Shown here: piece by piece, positions 24,907-33,519 of the stretch
How the letters are laid out: each line of letters opens with the position of its first letter
Position numbering within the stretch: position 1 is the first letter of the stretch
DNA from: Bacillus methanolicus MGA3
GTDB lineage: Bacteria; Bacillota; Bacilli; Bacillales; Cytobacillaceae
Direction of reading: 5' to 3'
DNA length: 64,000 nucleotides
NCBI RefSeq assembly: GCF_000724485.1
Contig: NZ_CP007739.1
Location: 3,256,001 to 3,320,000, forward strand
Notes under the pieces: model-generated
Databases searched by the model: none
Told to the model about the DNA's origin: nothing
The model's input: only the letters and a program-made list of their open reading frames with translations
Program-made: the position numbers and the translations under genes

Positions 24907-24955
24907 TATGAGTTTTTACTCCCAACCCTGACATGGAAAAAGACTTCATTTAAAT
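24907..24955. repeat. Copy 2 of the ATGAGTTTTTAYTCCCAACCC repeat
   Basis: ATGAGTTTTTACTCCCAACC then CTGACATGGAAAAAGACTTCATTT, lying between the two Fur boxes in the divergent iron region. Confidence 0.65.
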
Positions 24956-25032
24956 TTTTTTGATACTAGTTTTCGATTAATTCGTTAAATATATTGAAAG
25001 GGTTAGATATTCATTTTATACTTATTTATTAT

Positions 25033-25047
25033 TGATAATGATTATCA
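25033..25047. promoter_or_regulatory. Fur box upstream of the FecCD permease operon
   Basis: TGATAATGATTATCA, a perfect 7-1-7 palindrome, 37 bp before the first permease gene. Confidence 0.9.
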
Positions 25048-25084
25048 CTATTATACAATAACAATGAAGGGTTGTTTTTAGGCA

Positions 25085-26116
25085 GTGGTAAATTTACAGT
25101 GCACTTCAAGAGTGAGAAAACATAGATTTAGAACAGGTTTCATTTTGCTTGTCGGAATATGTTGTTTGCTGTTGGCAATTTGTATTTCTCTCGTTTTTGG
25201 GACTGAAACAATAAAACTGGCAACCGTTTGGCAAGCGATATTCGATTATCATTCTGATAACAAAGCACATCAAATTGTTCAAGAAATTCGTTTACCGCGA
25301 GCATTAATCGCAGCATTGACCGGATCTTACTTGTCGTTATCCGGAGCTATTATGCAGGCAATCACAAGAAATTCACTCGCTGAACCCTCTCTTTTAGGGG
25401 TATCTTATGGAGCGGCATTTTCCCTTGTTATAACAATAGCCTTGTTTCCGAGCGTGTCGAATATTGGAGAAACTGTTGCTTCTATGGTAGGTGCTGGATT
25501 ATCAGTCCTTTTCGTATTTATGTTAGCTGCTTCTTCAAAAGGTGGAACATCACATGTGAAATTGGCACTTGCCGGTGCAGCGGTAGGAATGTTCTTGAAT
25601 TCGTTGACCTCAACTGTGGCGCTTCATTTTGATGTATCAAAAGAGATGAGTTTTTGGTATGCCGGAGGATTAGCCAACACAAACTGGAATGATTTTAAGA
25701 TTCTTAGTTTTGTAGGATTCATTGGGATTCCGATCGTCTTTGTCATTGCTCGTGCTTTAACGTTGCTCAATCTTGGCGAGGAAGTAACACAAGGGCTGGG
25801 AATTCATTTAAATCTAGTCAAAGCTCTTAGTATTGCGGCCGTCTTGCTGTTAACCGGGGCTTCGGTTTCGGTAGCCGGATCAATTGGCTTTGTTGGACTC
25901 GTTGTTCCTCATATTAGCCGAATGTTAGTTGGACCGGATTATCGTTTTTTGCTCCCCGTTTCAGCCGTATTGGGCAGCCTGCTGCTTGTGTTAGCGGATG
26001 TTGGAGCAAGAATGATGAATTCCCCTTTTGAAACACCTATTGGAGTCGTCACAGCAGCAATTGGAGTGCCCTTTTTCTTATATTTAGTTCGATGTGAAAG
26101 GAGTAGATTCCTATGA
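25085..26116 (+). CDS. Iron-siderophore ABC permease, FecCD family (first)
   Basis: A 343-residue FecCD-type permease with about nine to ten helices. Landmarks: EIRLPRALIAALTGSYLSLS, the repeat-conserved ITRNSLAEPSLLGVSYGAAF, and VGLVVPHISRMLVGPDYR near the end, where the ATPase coupling helix lies. The start is a GTG at 25085 with a weak AAGGG 13 nt upstream. Its stop overlaps the second permease gene (ATGA, 26113-26116). Works as a heterodimer with it. Confidence 0.92.
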   Translation: MVNLQCTSRVRKHRFRTGFILLVGICCLLLAICISLVFGTETIKLATVWQAIFDYHSDNKAHQIVQEIRLPRALIAALTGSYLSLSGAIMQAITRNSLAEPSLLGVSYGAAFSLVITIALFPSVSNIGETVASMVGAGLSVLFVFMLAASSKGGTSHVKLALAGAAVGMFLNSLTSTVALHFDVSKEMSFWYAGGLANTNWNDFKILSFVGFIGIPIVFVIARALTLLNLGEEVTQGLGIHLNLVKALSIAAVLLLTGASVSVAGSIGFVGLVVPHISRMLVGPDYRFLLPVSAVLGSLLLVLADVGARMMNSPFETPIGVVTAAIGVPFFLYLVRCERSRFL

Positions 26117-27120
26117 ACAACATCTCTATGAAGTATAAATGGACGATGTTCACATTAATCGTACTCCTTTTCATCGCTTGTTTTATAAGTTTAAATTTCG
26201 GTGTTGTTCCCATTTCACCAAATGAAGTGTTTCATACATTGATTGGTAATGGGACGAAACAACAACAGTTGATCTTGTTTGAGATTCGTCTGCCAACAAT
26301 TATTTTAGCTCTACTCGTTGGTGCAGGTATGGCTGTTTCAGGTACAATTTTACAAAGTATAACTCGTAATGAACTGGCTGACCCCGGTATTTTAGGCATT
26401 AATTCAGGTGCGGGGACAGCTGTAGTCATCTTTATTTCTTTTTTTAAAACAGCAACAGGAAGCCTTAGTACATTCAGTACTTTTGCTTTGCCTCTTTTTT
26501 CTTTTTTCGGAGCTTTATTGACAGCAGGTTTGATTATTAGCCTTGCTTGGAAACGCGGGTTTCATTCCATTCGCCTCATCTTAGTTGGAATTGGAATCAA
26601 TGCAGGTTTGAGTGCTCTATTAATTGCCCTTCAATTAAGAATGACACCGCATGATTTTATGCAAGCAATGGTTTGGCTGTCAGGAGATTTATGGGCAACG
26701 CAGTGGAAGTTTGTGTGGGCTCTGTTGCCTTGGTTTATCGTACTTATTCCATACTCATTGTATAAAGCACACACACTTAATATTTTGAACTTAGGGAGTT
26801 CAGTGGCAACTGGCCTTGGAATACGTTCCAATCGTGAACGTCTGCTTCTCCTTATGGCAGCGGTAGGGATGGCAGGTCTGGGAGTAGCTGCAGGCGGTGG
26901 AATTACTTTTTTAGGCTTGATAGCCCCACATATTGCTCGACGCCTTATTGGACCAAATCACCATTTGCTGCTTCCGGTCGCTGCATTGATTGGATCGTTC
27001 ATTTTATTAATTGCTGATACAGTAGGAACAAATTTGTTATCACCTACAGAAATTCCTGCTGGTCTTGTCGTATCGATTGTTAGTGTTCCATATTTTATTT
27101 ATCTTTTAATGAAAAAATAA
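26113..27120 (+). CDS. Iron-siderophore ABC permease, FecCD family (second)
   Basis: A 335-residue FecCD-type permease. Landmarks EIRLPTIILALLVGAGMAVS, ITRNELADPGILGINSGAGT and LGLIAPHIARRLIGPNHH. Overlaps the first permease by 4 bases and is followed 12 bp later by the ATPase, with GGAGGG between. Together these three genes and the divergent lipoprotein form one ferric-siderophore importer. Confidence 0.92.
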   Translation: MNNISMKYKWTMFTLIVLLFIACFISLNFGVVPISPNEVFHTLIGNGTKQQQLILFEIRLPTIILALLVGAGMAVSGTILQSITRNELADPGILGINSGAGTAVVIFISFFKTATGSLSTFSTFALPLFSFFGALLTAGLIISLAWKRGFHSIRLILVGIGINAGLSALLIALQLRMTPHDFMQAMVWLSGDLWATQWKFVWALLPWFIVLIPYSLYKAHTLNILNLGSSVATGLGIRSNRERLLLLMAAVGMAGLGVAAGGGITFLGLIAPHIARRLIGPNHHLLLPVAALIGSFILLIADTVGTNLLSPTEIPAGLVVSIVSVPYFIYLLMKK

Positions 27121-27132
27121 GGAGGGAGCGCG

Positions 27133-27918
27133 ATGACCACCCTAGCAGCAGAACAGTTGACCATCGGGTACGAGGACCGAATCATCGTTGAACGGCTAAA
27201 TTTAGAAATTCCATCGAATCAGATTACTGCCATTATTGGTCCAAACGGCTGCGGCAAATCGACTATTTTAAAAACAGTGGCACGACTGCATCCGGCATTA
27301 TCAAGTGTCATTTATTTAGATGGAAAAATGATTCATAAGATACCTACAAAAGAAGTTGCTAAAAAACTGGCCATTTTACCTCAGTCACCAGAAGCACCGA
27401 GTGGATTGACAGTGTATGAATTAATTTCATATGGACGAACCCCGTATCAAACAGGATTTTCACGACTCAGTAAACATGATTACGAAATGATTGAATGGGC
27501 GCTTGAGGTTACTGGATTAACCAATCTCCGAGATCAGTCTGTTGATACGTTATCAGGCGGCCAAAGACAACGAGCTTGGATTGCGATGGCGATTGCGCAA
27601 GAAACGAATTTATTACTATTAGACGAGCCAACAACGTATTTAGATTTAGCCCACCAATTAGAAGTTTTGCAGCTCCTAGAGAAATTAAATCAAGAAGATG
27701 GACGGACGATTGCGATGGTGATCCACGATTTGAACCATGCTGCCCGTTTTGCACATCACATGGTTGCACTCAAAAATGGAACGATTGTTAAGCAAGGAAC
27801 TCCGGAAAAAGTCATGACGGCCGAAGTGCTTAAACAAGTATTTAATATTGATACAGTGATTGTTACGGATCCTAGAACAAGGAAACCGGCAATGATTTCT
27901 TATGATTTACTAAAGTAG
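27133..27918 (+). CDS. Iron-siderophore ABC ATP-binding protein
   Basis: A 261-residue FecE/FhuC-type ATPase: Walker A GPNGCGKST, signature LSGGQRQRAWIAMAIAQ, Walker B LLLLDEPTTYLD with the family-typical LDLAHQLEVL, and the switch His in MVIHDLNHAARF. Ribosome site GGAGGG 6 nt before the ATG. Energises the two FecCD permeases upstream. Confidence 0.95.
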   Translation: MTTLAAEQLTIGYEDRIIVERLNLEIPSNQITAIIGPNGCGKSTILKTVARLHPALSSVIYLDGKMIHKIPTKEVAKKLAILPQSPEAPSGLTVYELISYGRTPYQTGFSRLSKHDYEMIEWALEVTGLTNLRDQSVDTLSGGQRQRAWIAMAIAQETNLLLLDEPTTYLDLAHQLEVLQLLEKLNQEDGRTIAMVIHDLNHAARFAHHMVALKNGTIVKQGTPEKVMTAEVLKQVFNIDTVIVTDPRTRKPAMISYDLLK

Positions 27919-27928
27919 AGGTAGAGAT

Positions 27929-28633
27929 ATGCTTGAGCAAAAAGAACTCTGGAGAGAACTTGAGAATTTCCATATTGTTAAAGATGAAACAGCAACAGTA
28001 CCTCTCGTGGATAAGGATTTTTCAAAGCTGCTCAATCTTGCGAAGGAGCGTACAAAAGCAGAACAACCATATGTCGCAGCTTCCATCTTGATGAGGCATA
28101 CAGCCTTCTTATTTACAGCCCAATTATATATCCTCAGTAAGTATCGTGTGAAATGGACAGGCGATTTAGCTCAAGTTCGAATAGTGGATCGGACATTGGA
28201 TGATAGATGGGCGCCGCAGTGGTCGCTTTCTGGTGGGAAGTGGATTTCTGTGGAAACAGAAAAAGACTTAAAGGAAACGATCAAACGGATAATTTGCTAT
28301 GATTATCGAATGATTGTGAAAGCTGTCGCTGCTGAAACGAATAGCTCACCACTCGTATTGTGGGAAAATATTTGGGGTTATATCCTTTGGATGTACGTGC
28401 AGCTTTTCAACCAAGGAGACGAAATTTCTTCTAGAGCACGCTACGATTTAGAATATTTACTTGACTCAGATACCTGGAAAAACATTGAACGACATTCACC
28501 CTTCCAAAGATTTCTAAATGGGCAAACACCGGAAGAAGCCATGGCTCATTATGCTCGAGTTACGTGCTGCTATTATTACAAAATCCCTGGACATAATAGG
28601 TGTTCATATTGCCCTAAGAACCAAACAGACTAA
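27929..28633 (+). CDS. FhuF-like siderophore-iron reductase
   Basis: A 234-residue cytoplasmic protein whose last 20 residues hold the FhuF iron-sulfur motif C-C-x10-C-x2-C (CC, then GHNRCSYC). The rest is helical and Trp-rich, with RHTAFLFTAQLYILSKYRV and LVLWENIWGYILWM, as in FhuF-like ferric reductases. It closes the iron uptake operon 10 bp after the ATPase, so its task is most likely reductive release of iron from the imported siderophore. AGGTAGAG precedes the ATG. Confidence 0.88.
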   Translation: MLEQKELWRELENFHIVKDETATVPLVDKDFSKLLNLAKERTKAEQPYVAASILMRHTAFLFTAQLYILSKYRVKWTGDLAQVRIVDRTLDDRWAPQWSLSGGKWISVETEKDLKETIKRIICYDYRMIVKAVAAETNSSPLVLWENIWGYILWMYVQLFNQGDEISSRARYDLEYLLDSDTWKNIERHSPFQRFLNGQTPEEAMAHYARVTCCYYYKIPGHNRCSYCPKNQTD

Positions 28634-28699
28634 CCTATCTCTTAAAAAGACTTCTACCCGTTCATGTATAGAATTTTAATCAAGCTATCATATGAATTT

Positions 28700-28730
28700 A
28701 AAGGGAATCGATCAATGGTAGATTCCCTTT
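28700..28730. terminator. Bidirectional terminator
   Basis: AAAGGGAATC (28700-28709) pairs with GATTCCCTTT (28721-28730), followed by TTT; it separates the convergent iron and ABC-2 operons. Confidence 0.85.
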
Positions 28731-28747
28731 TTTAAAACCTTTCTTTA

Positions 28748-29545
28748 TCACACATTCAAATCTCTTTTTCTAAAAAACACATACGTTACAATCGAAAGCC
28801 CAACAATTAAGACCACTGATATTATGACAAAGACCGCATCAAAACCGCCGCCGTACATCAAATTTTTCGCATCATAATATTTAAATGGTGTGAAGTATTT
28901 CAAGAATTCAATGTTCTCGTTCAAATCGATTGCAATAGATAAAATAAACGTGATCAACAGAATTCCGGTTGACAATGAGCCAGCTTTTTTTGGATTTTTT
29001 TTGACAGCTGCGATAGCTGTACCAATTACCATAAACAGAAGCTGTAAAATAAACATCCCAACCATTAAAATGGAAATATCATCACTTACCTCTTCACCTT
29101 TGCTGTACTTTTGTACGATTAAGATTGAAGAAACAAAAGTAACCAGATTGAAAATCAAAATATTTACGAAAGCTGCCAACAATTTGGATGTGAGAATTTT
29201 ATTTCTTGAAGCCGGTTTTACAAATAAGAATTCGGTTGTTTTATCTCGTTCTTCTTTCGCAATAATATTCGCTCCGAGCATGGCAGCATGGATCGTTGCC
29301 ATCAGCACTAAGTATAAAAAGAGAACTCCATAATAACCGCTGGCCTTTGATAAATCAAAAGTTCCTGTCCCCATTATCGCTTGGAACGATTTCGGCATAT
29401 CAGCCATTAAGTCATTCATGGATTGACCAGAAGAATACAAACTGACATATTTATTCATACCGGACGCAACCATGAATATGACACCAATACACCAAAATAT
29501 TAAAGATTTTCGATGGGCTTTCATTTCTCTCAAAAATATATTCAT
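28748..29545 (-). CDS. ABC-2 type transporter permease (second of a pair)
   Basis: A 265-residue integral membrane protein with six helices, opening MNIFLREMKAHRKSLIFW. It is paralogous to the equally long permease upstream: both start MN(I/M)(F/Y)L, share REVREKTADF/KEERDKTTEF-type loops followed by LL(T/V)KP-(V/A)-(T/S)R, and end with a long aromatic final helix. The pair presumably forms a heterodimer powered by the ATPase at 30366-31250. Exported substrate unknown. Confidence 0.88.
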   Translation of the reverse strand: MNIFLREMKAHRKSLIFWCIGVIFMVASGMNKYVSLYSSGQSMNDLMADMPKSFQAIMGTGTFDLSKASGYYGVLFLYLVLMATIHAAMLGANIIAKEERDKTTEFLFVKPASRNKILTSKLLAAFVNILIFNLVTFVSSILIVQKYSKGEEVSDDISILMVGMFILQLLFMVIGTAIAAVKKNPKKAGSLSTGILLITFILSIAIDLNENIEFLKYFTPFKYYDAKNLMYGGGFDAVFVIISVVLIVGLSIVTYVFFRKRDLNV

Positions 29546-29562
29546 TATTTTTCCCTCCTTCC

Positions 29563-30360
29563 TTAAACGGCATGGATATCCTTCTTGGCATAGATGAAAT
29601 AGCTCGCAGCAATCGAAGCAACAATAAGCCCTATTCCTACAATCAAAAATGAAGTTTCATAGGCCGAATTTTTGATGATATAGTCATTGTCAAAATACTT
29701 AAAGGGAGAAAGATACCGCAGCGTTTCATCTTCAGCGGTAGAACTAAGCATTCCAATAATGAATAAAGTAAAGACAGTACTAAGAGACACGGCCAACACA
29801 GATTTAATCTTACGAACGATAACTGACATAATCATTCCTAAAGCAAGAAAAATAAGCTGAATGAAAAACAATGTAATCGAAATCATAAAGAATATTTTGC
29901 TGCTATAATCTTCTGTCTTCACTTGGGATGCCATTATGCTTGCAGCCGCTAAATAAACGACATTCGTCATGACTAATGAAGTCAATGCTGCCAATAGCTT
30001 CGATGTCATAATGCTTGTGCGGGTAACAGGCTTCGTTAAAAGAAAATCGGCTGTTTTTTCCCGAACTTCCTTGGAGAAAATAGAAACGCCTAAATTCATT
30101 GCCTGAATGGCTCCGCAAAGTGTGATATATAAAAACGCATACGAATAGAATCCTAGAATAGAAGCAATATTGTCTATATTAAGTCCAATCGCTTTTCTTA
30201 CCGCCTCCGGATATCCTTCCAGCAGTTTTTTGAATTGCTCCGCATCCTTTGCAAAAGAAGGAAACAAGGATAAGAAAAACACAGCCACTGCAACTAACGA
30301 TAAGGTCCAAATGATCGTGGATTTCCGATAAGCCTTCAATTCATGTAAATACATATTCAT
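29563..30360 (-). CDS. ABC-2 type transporter permease (first of a pair)
   Basis: A 265-residue, six-helix permease beginning MNMYLHELKAYRKSTIIW, with the conserved loop KEVREKTADFLLTKPVTR. It lies 5 bp after the ATPase and 17 bp before its paralogue, so all three genes are co-transcribed. Systems of this layout often export antimicrobial peptides or other membrane-active compounds. Confidence 0.88.
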   Translation of the reverse strand: MNMYLHELKAYRKSTIIWTLSLVAVAVFFLSLFPSFAKDAEQFKKLLEGYPEAVRKAIGLNIDNIASILGFYSYAFLYITLCGAIQAMNLGVSIFSKEVREKTADFLLTKPVTRTSIMTSKLLAALTSLVMTNVVYLAAASIMASQVKTEDYSSKIFFMISITLFFIQLIFLALGMIMSVIVRKIKSVLAVSLSTVFTLFIIGMLSSTAEDETLRYLSPFKYFDNDYIIKNSAYETSFLIVGIGLIVASIAASYFIYAKKDIHAV

Positions 30361-30365
30361 GCCGA

Positions 30366-31250
30366 TTAGACCTCCTTTTCATAGTAATGCATAAAGATCT
30401 CTTCAAGGTCCGGCTCATCAACCCAAAGATTTGCAATCTCAATTCCTGAAATTTTTTTCAAAATGGCATTCAGATTTCCTTTAAATAAAAAGCTGACAAT
30501 GTTATCTTTTACTTCTAAATCCTTCACGCCACTAATTTGAAAGTAGTTCTTATCTACCTTTGTTGTCGTTTCAATTTTGAATTTTTTATAGTTGTTTTCT
30601 TGTAAGGCACTGATCTTTTCAACCTTAATGATTTTTCCTTCTTTAATAATGGCAACCCGATGACATAATCTTTGAACCTCGCTTAAAATATGAGACGAAT
30701 ATAAAATGGTTGCTCCTTTTTTATTCTCTTCCTCCAATAATTCAAAGAACCTTTGCTGCATAAGCGGGTCCAGCCCGCTGGTAGGTTCATCTAGTATAAT
30801 CAGCTTTGGTTCATGAAGCAGCGCCTGAACAATCCCAACCTTCTTTTTGTTCCCTAAAGATAAATCATCAATTTTTTTATTCAGATCCAAATCCATGATT
30901 TCCGCTAATTCTTTGATTCTCTTACTGCAATCTTTTTTATAAAAGCTAGCTGAATATTTTAGTAAGTCTTTCACTTTCATATTGTCGTAATAAAACACTT
31001 CTGATGGCAAATAGCCAATGTCTTTTTTTATTTCAGAAGTATATTGTATACAATCTTTCCCAAAAATCTTGGCACTTCCGCTTGTTGGATAAATGAGGGA
31101 CAATAAAGTTCTTATTGTCGTCGATTTTCCCGCACCATTTGGTCCGATAAACCCAAAAATCTCCCCCTGTTCAACGTTAAAACTAATATCCGTAATTCCT
31201 CTTGCTTTTCCATAGGTTTTCGTTAAATTTTTGATTTCAATCACATTCAT
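30366..31250 (-). CDS. ABC transporter ATP-binding protein (ABC-2 exporter)
   Basis: A 294-residue ATPase: Walker A GPNGAGKST, signature LSLGNKKKVGIVQALLHEPK (a diverged LSxGxxxK form), Walker B LIILDEPTSGLDP and switch His in SSHILSE, with an extra C-terminal 75 residues typical of drug-type CcmA ATPases. A GGGGG-type ribosome site precedes its ATG. Located after the TetR gene in the same operon. Confidence 0.92.
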   Translation of the reverse strand: MNVIEIKNLTKTYGKARGITDISFNVEQGEIFGFIGPNGAGKSTTIRTLLSLIYPTSGSAKIFGKDCIQYTSEIKKDIGYLPSEVFYYDNMKVKDLLKYSASFYKKDCSKRIKELAEIMDLDLNKKIDDLSLGNKKKVGIVQALLHEPKLIILDEPTSGLDPLMQQRFFELLEEENKKGATILYSSHILSEVQRLCHRVAIIKEGKIIKVEKISALQENNYKKFKIETTTKVDKNYFQISGVKDLEVKDNIVSFLFKGNLNAILKKISGIEIANLWVDEPDLEEIFMHYYEKEV

Positions 31251-31285
31251 TTTATATCCCCCTTTTATAAAAGCAGACTTTAGGT

Positions 31286-31909
31286 CTAAACATAAAAAGA
31301 TGTTTTAAGCAGATTTAGATAATGATCGATTTCCGATAGTATTTCTTCCATATTGATTTGATCCACGGTACGGAACTTTCCTTTTTTCTGCTGTTCATTT
31401 GAAAATCCTTCCATCGTCCAAATAATAATATTGATGGCTCTGTTAATATCAATTCCTTGTTTAAACTTTGACGTATCAATATCTGTAAATAATTTTTGAT
31501 AGCTGCTTACAAGTATTTCTTTATTCCTTTTCTCTAACTCAATTTTTACATCGGCAGATTCTTCATGATAGGCGGCCATAAAGAAATTGAAGATGTCTGG
31601 ATATTTTTTCATTAATTCAAATTCCAGAACGATGAGATCCCGAAATCTTATAAACAGATCTCTTTCATTCCAATCGATTTTCGAATAAAACTCATCCATA
31701 ATAATCTCGACAAAATAGTCATACAAAAATAAAAACAATTCCTTCTTATTCTTAAAATAGTGAAAAAGCAATCCTTTTGAGATCTCCGCTTCTTTCACGA
31801 TCTCATTTGTAGATGCTTTCTCATAACCTTTTTGCGCAAATTCTTTTAACGCTGCATTTAAAATGCGTTCTTGCTTATCTGGGCTTATATTAAAAAATTT
31901 AGAATACAT
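31286..31909 (-). CDS. TetR/AcrR family regulator of the ABC-2 operon
   Basis: About 207 residues. The TetR HTH reads QERILNAALKEFAQKGYEKA then TNEIVKEAEISKGLLFHYFK; the rest is the all-helical ligand domain. CGGAGG (complement near 31918-31923) lies about 8 nt upstream of the ATG at 31909, which I prefer over an ATG at 31939 without a ribosome site. Its operon contains the exporter it probably represses, and a perfect palindrome just upstream is the likely operator. Confidence 0.9.
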   Translation of the reverse strand: MYSKFFNISPDKQERILNAALKEFAQKGYEKASTNEIVKEAEISKGLLFHYFKNKKELFLFLYDYFVEIIMDEFYSKIDWNERDLFIRFRDLIVLEFELMKKYPDIFNFFMAAYHEESADVKIELEKRNKEILVSSYQKLFTDIDTSKFKQGIDINRAINIIIWTMEGFSNEQQKKGKFRTVDQINMEEILSEIDHYLNLLKTSFYV

Positions 31910-31937
31910 TCTGTTAAACCTCCGTTGATTAGCAACC

Positions 31938-31956
31938 ATTGACCGATGTGGTCAAT
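31938..31956. promoter_or_regulatory. Palindromic operator of the TetR-ABC operon
   Basis: ATTGACC-GATGT-GGTCAAT, perfect 7-bp arms around a 5-bp spacer, 29 bp upstream of the regulator start, the form and place of a TetR-family operator. Confidence 0.8.
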
Positions 31957-32181
31957 CAAAAATTTCTTTAAGATCAGTGCTATGAGTTTTTGAAATTAGT
32001 ATTTGTGTTAGGGATAATTATGATGTGAAGGTGTAGCATAGTGATTTGTGATGAAAGGTATAATCAAACACACTCCGTATAGGAAAAATGTCTTGTCTCT
32101 TGAAGAATTGATATAGAGGAATATGATAAAACCAGGGAATATTTGTAGGTTTTAATATTAGATATAATGGGAGCAAATGTT

Positions 32182-32345
32182 CTATGAATGGACTACCCCT
32201 CTCTTATCCGATTCGCGTTTTGAAGTGAGGGCTTCCTGTTTCAGAGATCGTTGCCTTTTCCCATATGAGAAAAGGCCTTACACAATCTCCACAGGCTTAA
32301 ATTATACTGTTCGGACATGACCGCGCCCTACAATTTTTTAAGTAT
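32182..32345 (-). mobile_element. Decayed C-terminus and 3' end of a second TnpB element
   Basis: In the 450-bp gap before the sugar ABC operon, one minus-strand frame with two stops gives RGHVRTV, FKPVEIV and SLKQEALTSKRESDKRG, the pattern of IS1341/IS605-type TnpB tails (CG-HVRP ... KQEA). A CCCTCTCTT/AAGTGAGGG stem at its end fits the omega-RNA-type right end. No other part of the element is left. The rest of 31957-32409 shows nothing recognised. Confidence 0.45.
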
Positions 32346-32409
32346 TATATAGATTTTCTTCTAAATATTATTAACTGGATTATAGTCACGATCCAAAACT
32401 GCTCCACAT

Positions 32410-33519
32410 TTATAAAATGAGTTCCTTGACTTGCCCCTTATGCACACTTTCTTTTTTCAAACTTTTTCCTGTCGCTGAATCAAACAATTGAATAGCTGAA
32501 ATGTTGGCTGATATTTCAATTTCACGACCATATTTCATGATGATATTTGGTTCGGCAAAAAAACGAACCTGTTCATTTCCGACTTTTAAATTGACCAATT
32601 GCGAATGGCCAATGAGCTCAATAATATTGACAATACCTTTGATGCGAATATCCCCTTTGTTTCCTAATTTTAAATCATGAGGACGAATCCCTACATTTAC
32701 GTCTGTTTCTCCTCCATGAAAATCAAAAAGATTGCGATCTAATTCAATGGTCATATTTAGTAAATGAAGCTGATTGTTCAATAGTTTTCCTTTCAAAAAG
32801 TTCATCGGAGGCGTTCCGATAAACTGAGCGACAAAATAGTCTTTCGGGTAATTATATAATTCCATCGGTGTACTGTATTGAATGATTTTCCCTTCTTTCA
32901 TGACCGCTATGCGATCAGCCATTGTCATCGCTTCTTCCTGATCATGGGTAACCAAAATGGTTGTGATACCTAATTCTTTTTGGATACGGGAAATTTCCTC
33001 TCTCATTTCAATTTTTAATCTAGCATCAAGGTTTGACAATGGCTCATCCAACAACAGCACCTTTGGTTTTTTCACGATGGCACGTGCCAGAGCAACTCTT
33101 TGCTGCTGGCCTCCCGATAACTCACTCGGTTTTCGATCTAATAAATGACCCATCTGTACCATTTCAGCCGCCTGTTTTGCTCGTTCAATCCGTTCTTTTT
33201 TTGGAACTTTCTGTTGTTTCAATGGAAATGCGATATTTTCTAAAACAGTCATATGTGGATATAAGGCATAACTTTGGAACACCATGCCAATATTTCGATC
33301 CTTTGGCTCTAAATCATTTACAAGTAGACCATCAAAATAAATTTCACCACTATTTGGCTTATAAATTCCAGCAATCATAAGCATCGTTGTAGACTTGCCG
33401 CATCCGCTCGGTCCAAGGAGAGCAACAAACTCTCCATCTTCAATCGTCAAGCTCATGTTATCAATTGTATTCGATTTTTTGTTGAATGATTTACATATAT
33501 TTTTTAACTCGATTTTCAT
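32410..33519 (-). CDS. Carbohydrate ABC transporter ATP-binding protein (MalK/UgpC type)
   Basis: A 369-residue importer ATPase: Walker A GPSGCGKST, Q-loop VFQSYALYPHMTV, signature LSGGQQQRVALARAIVK, Walker B LLLDEPLSNLD, switch His TILVTHDQEEAMTMADRI. A C-terminal 130-residue TOBE/OB domain (GIRPHDLKLG) marks the MalK/UgpC class. It overlaps the upstream permease gene by 4 bases; last gene of the operon. Confidence 0.93.
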   Translation of the reverse strand: MKIELKNICKSFNKKSNTIDNMSLTIEDGEFVALLGPSGCGKSTTMLMIAGIYKPNSGEIYFDGLLVNDLEPKDRNIGMVFQSYALYPHMTVLENIAFPLKQQKVPKKERIERAKQAAEMVQMGHLLDRKPSELSGGQQQRVALARAIVKKPKVLLLDEPLSNLDARLKIEMREEISRIQKELGITTILVTHDQEEAMTMADRIAVMKEGKIIQYSTPMELYNYPKDYFVAQFIGTPPMNFLKGKLLNNQLHLLNMTIELDRNLFDFHGGETDVNVGIRPHDLKLGNKGDIRIKGIVNIIELIGHSQLVNLKVGNEQVRFFAEPNIIMKYGREIEISANISAIQLFDSATGKSLKKESVHKGQVKELIL

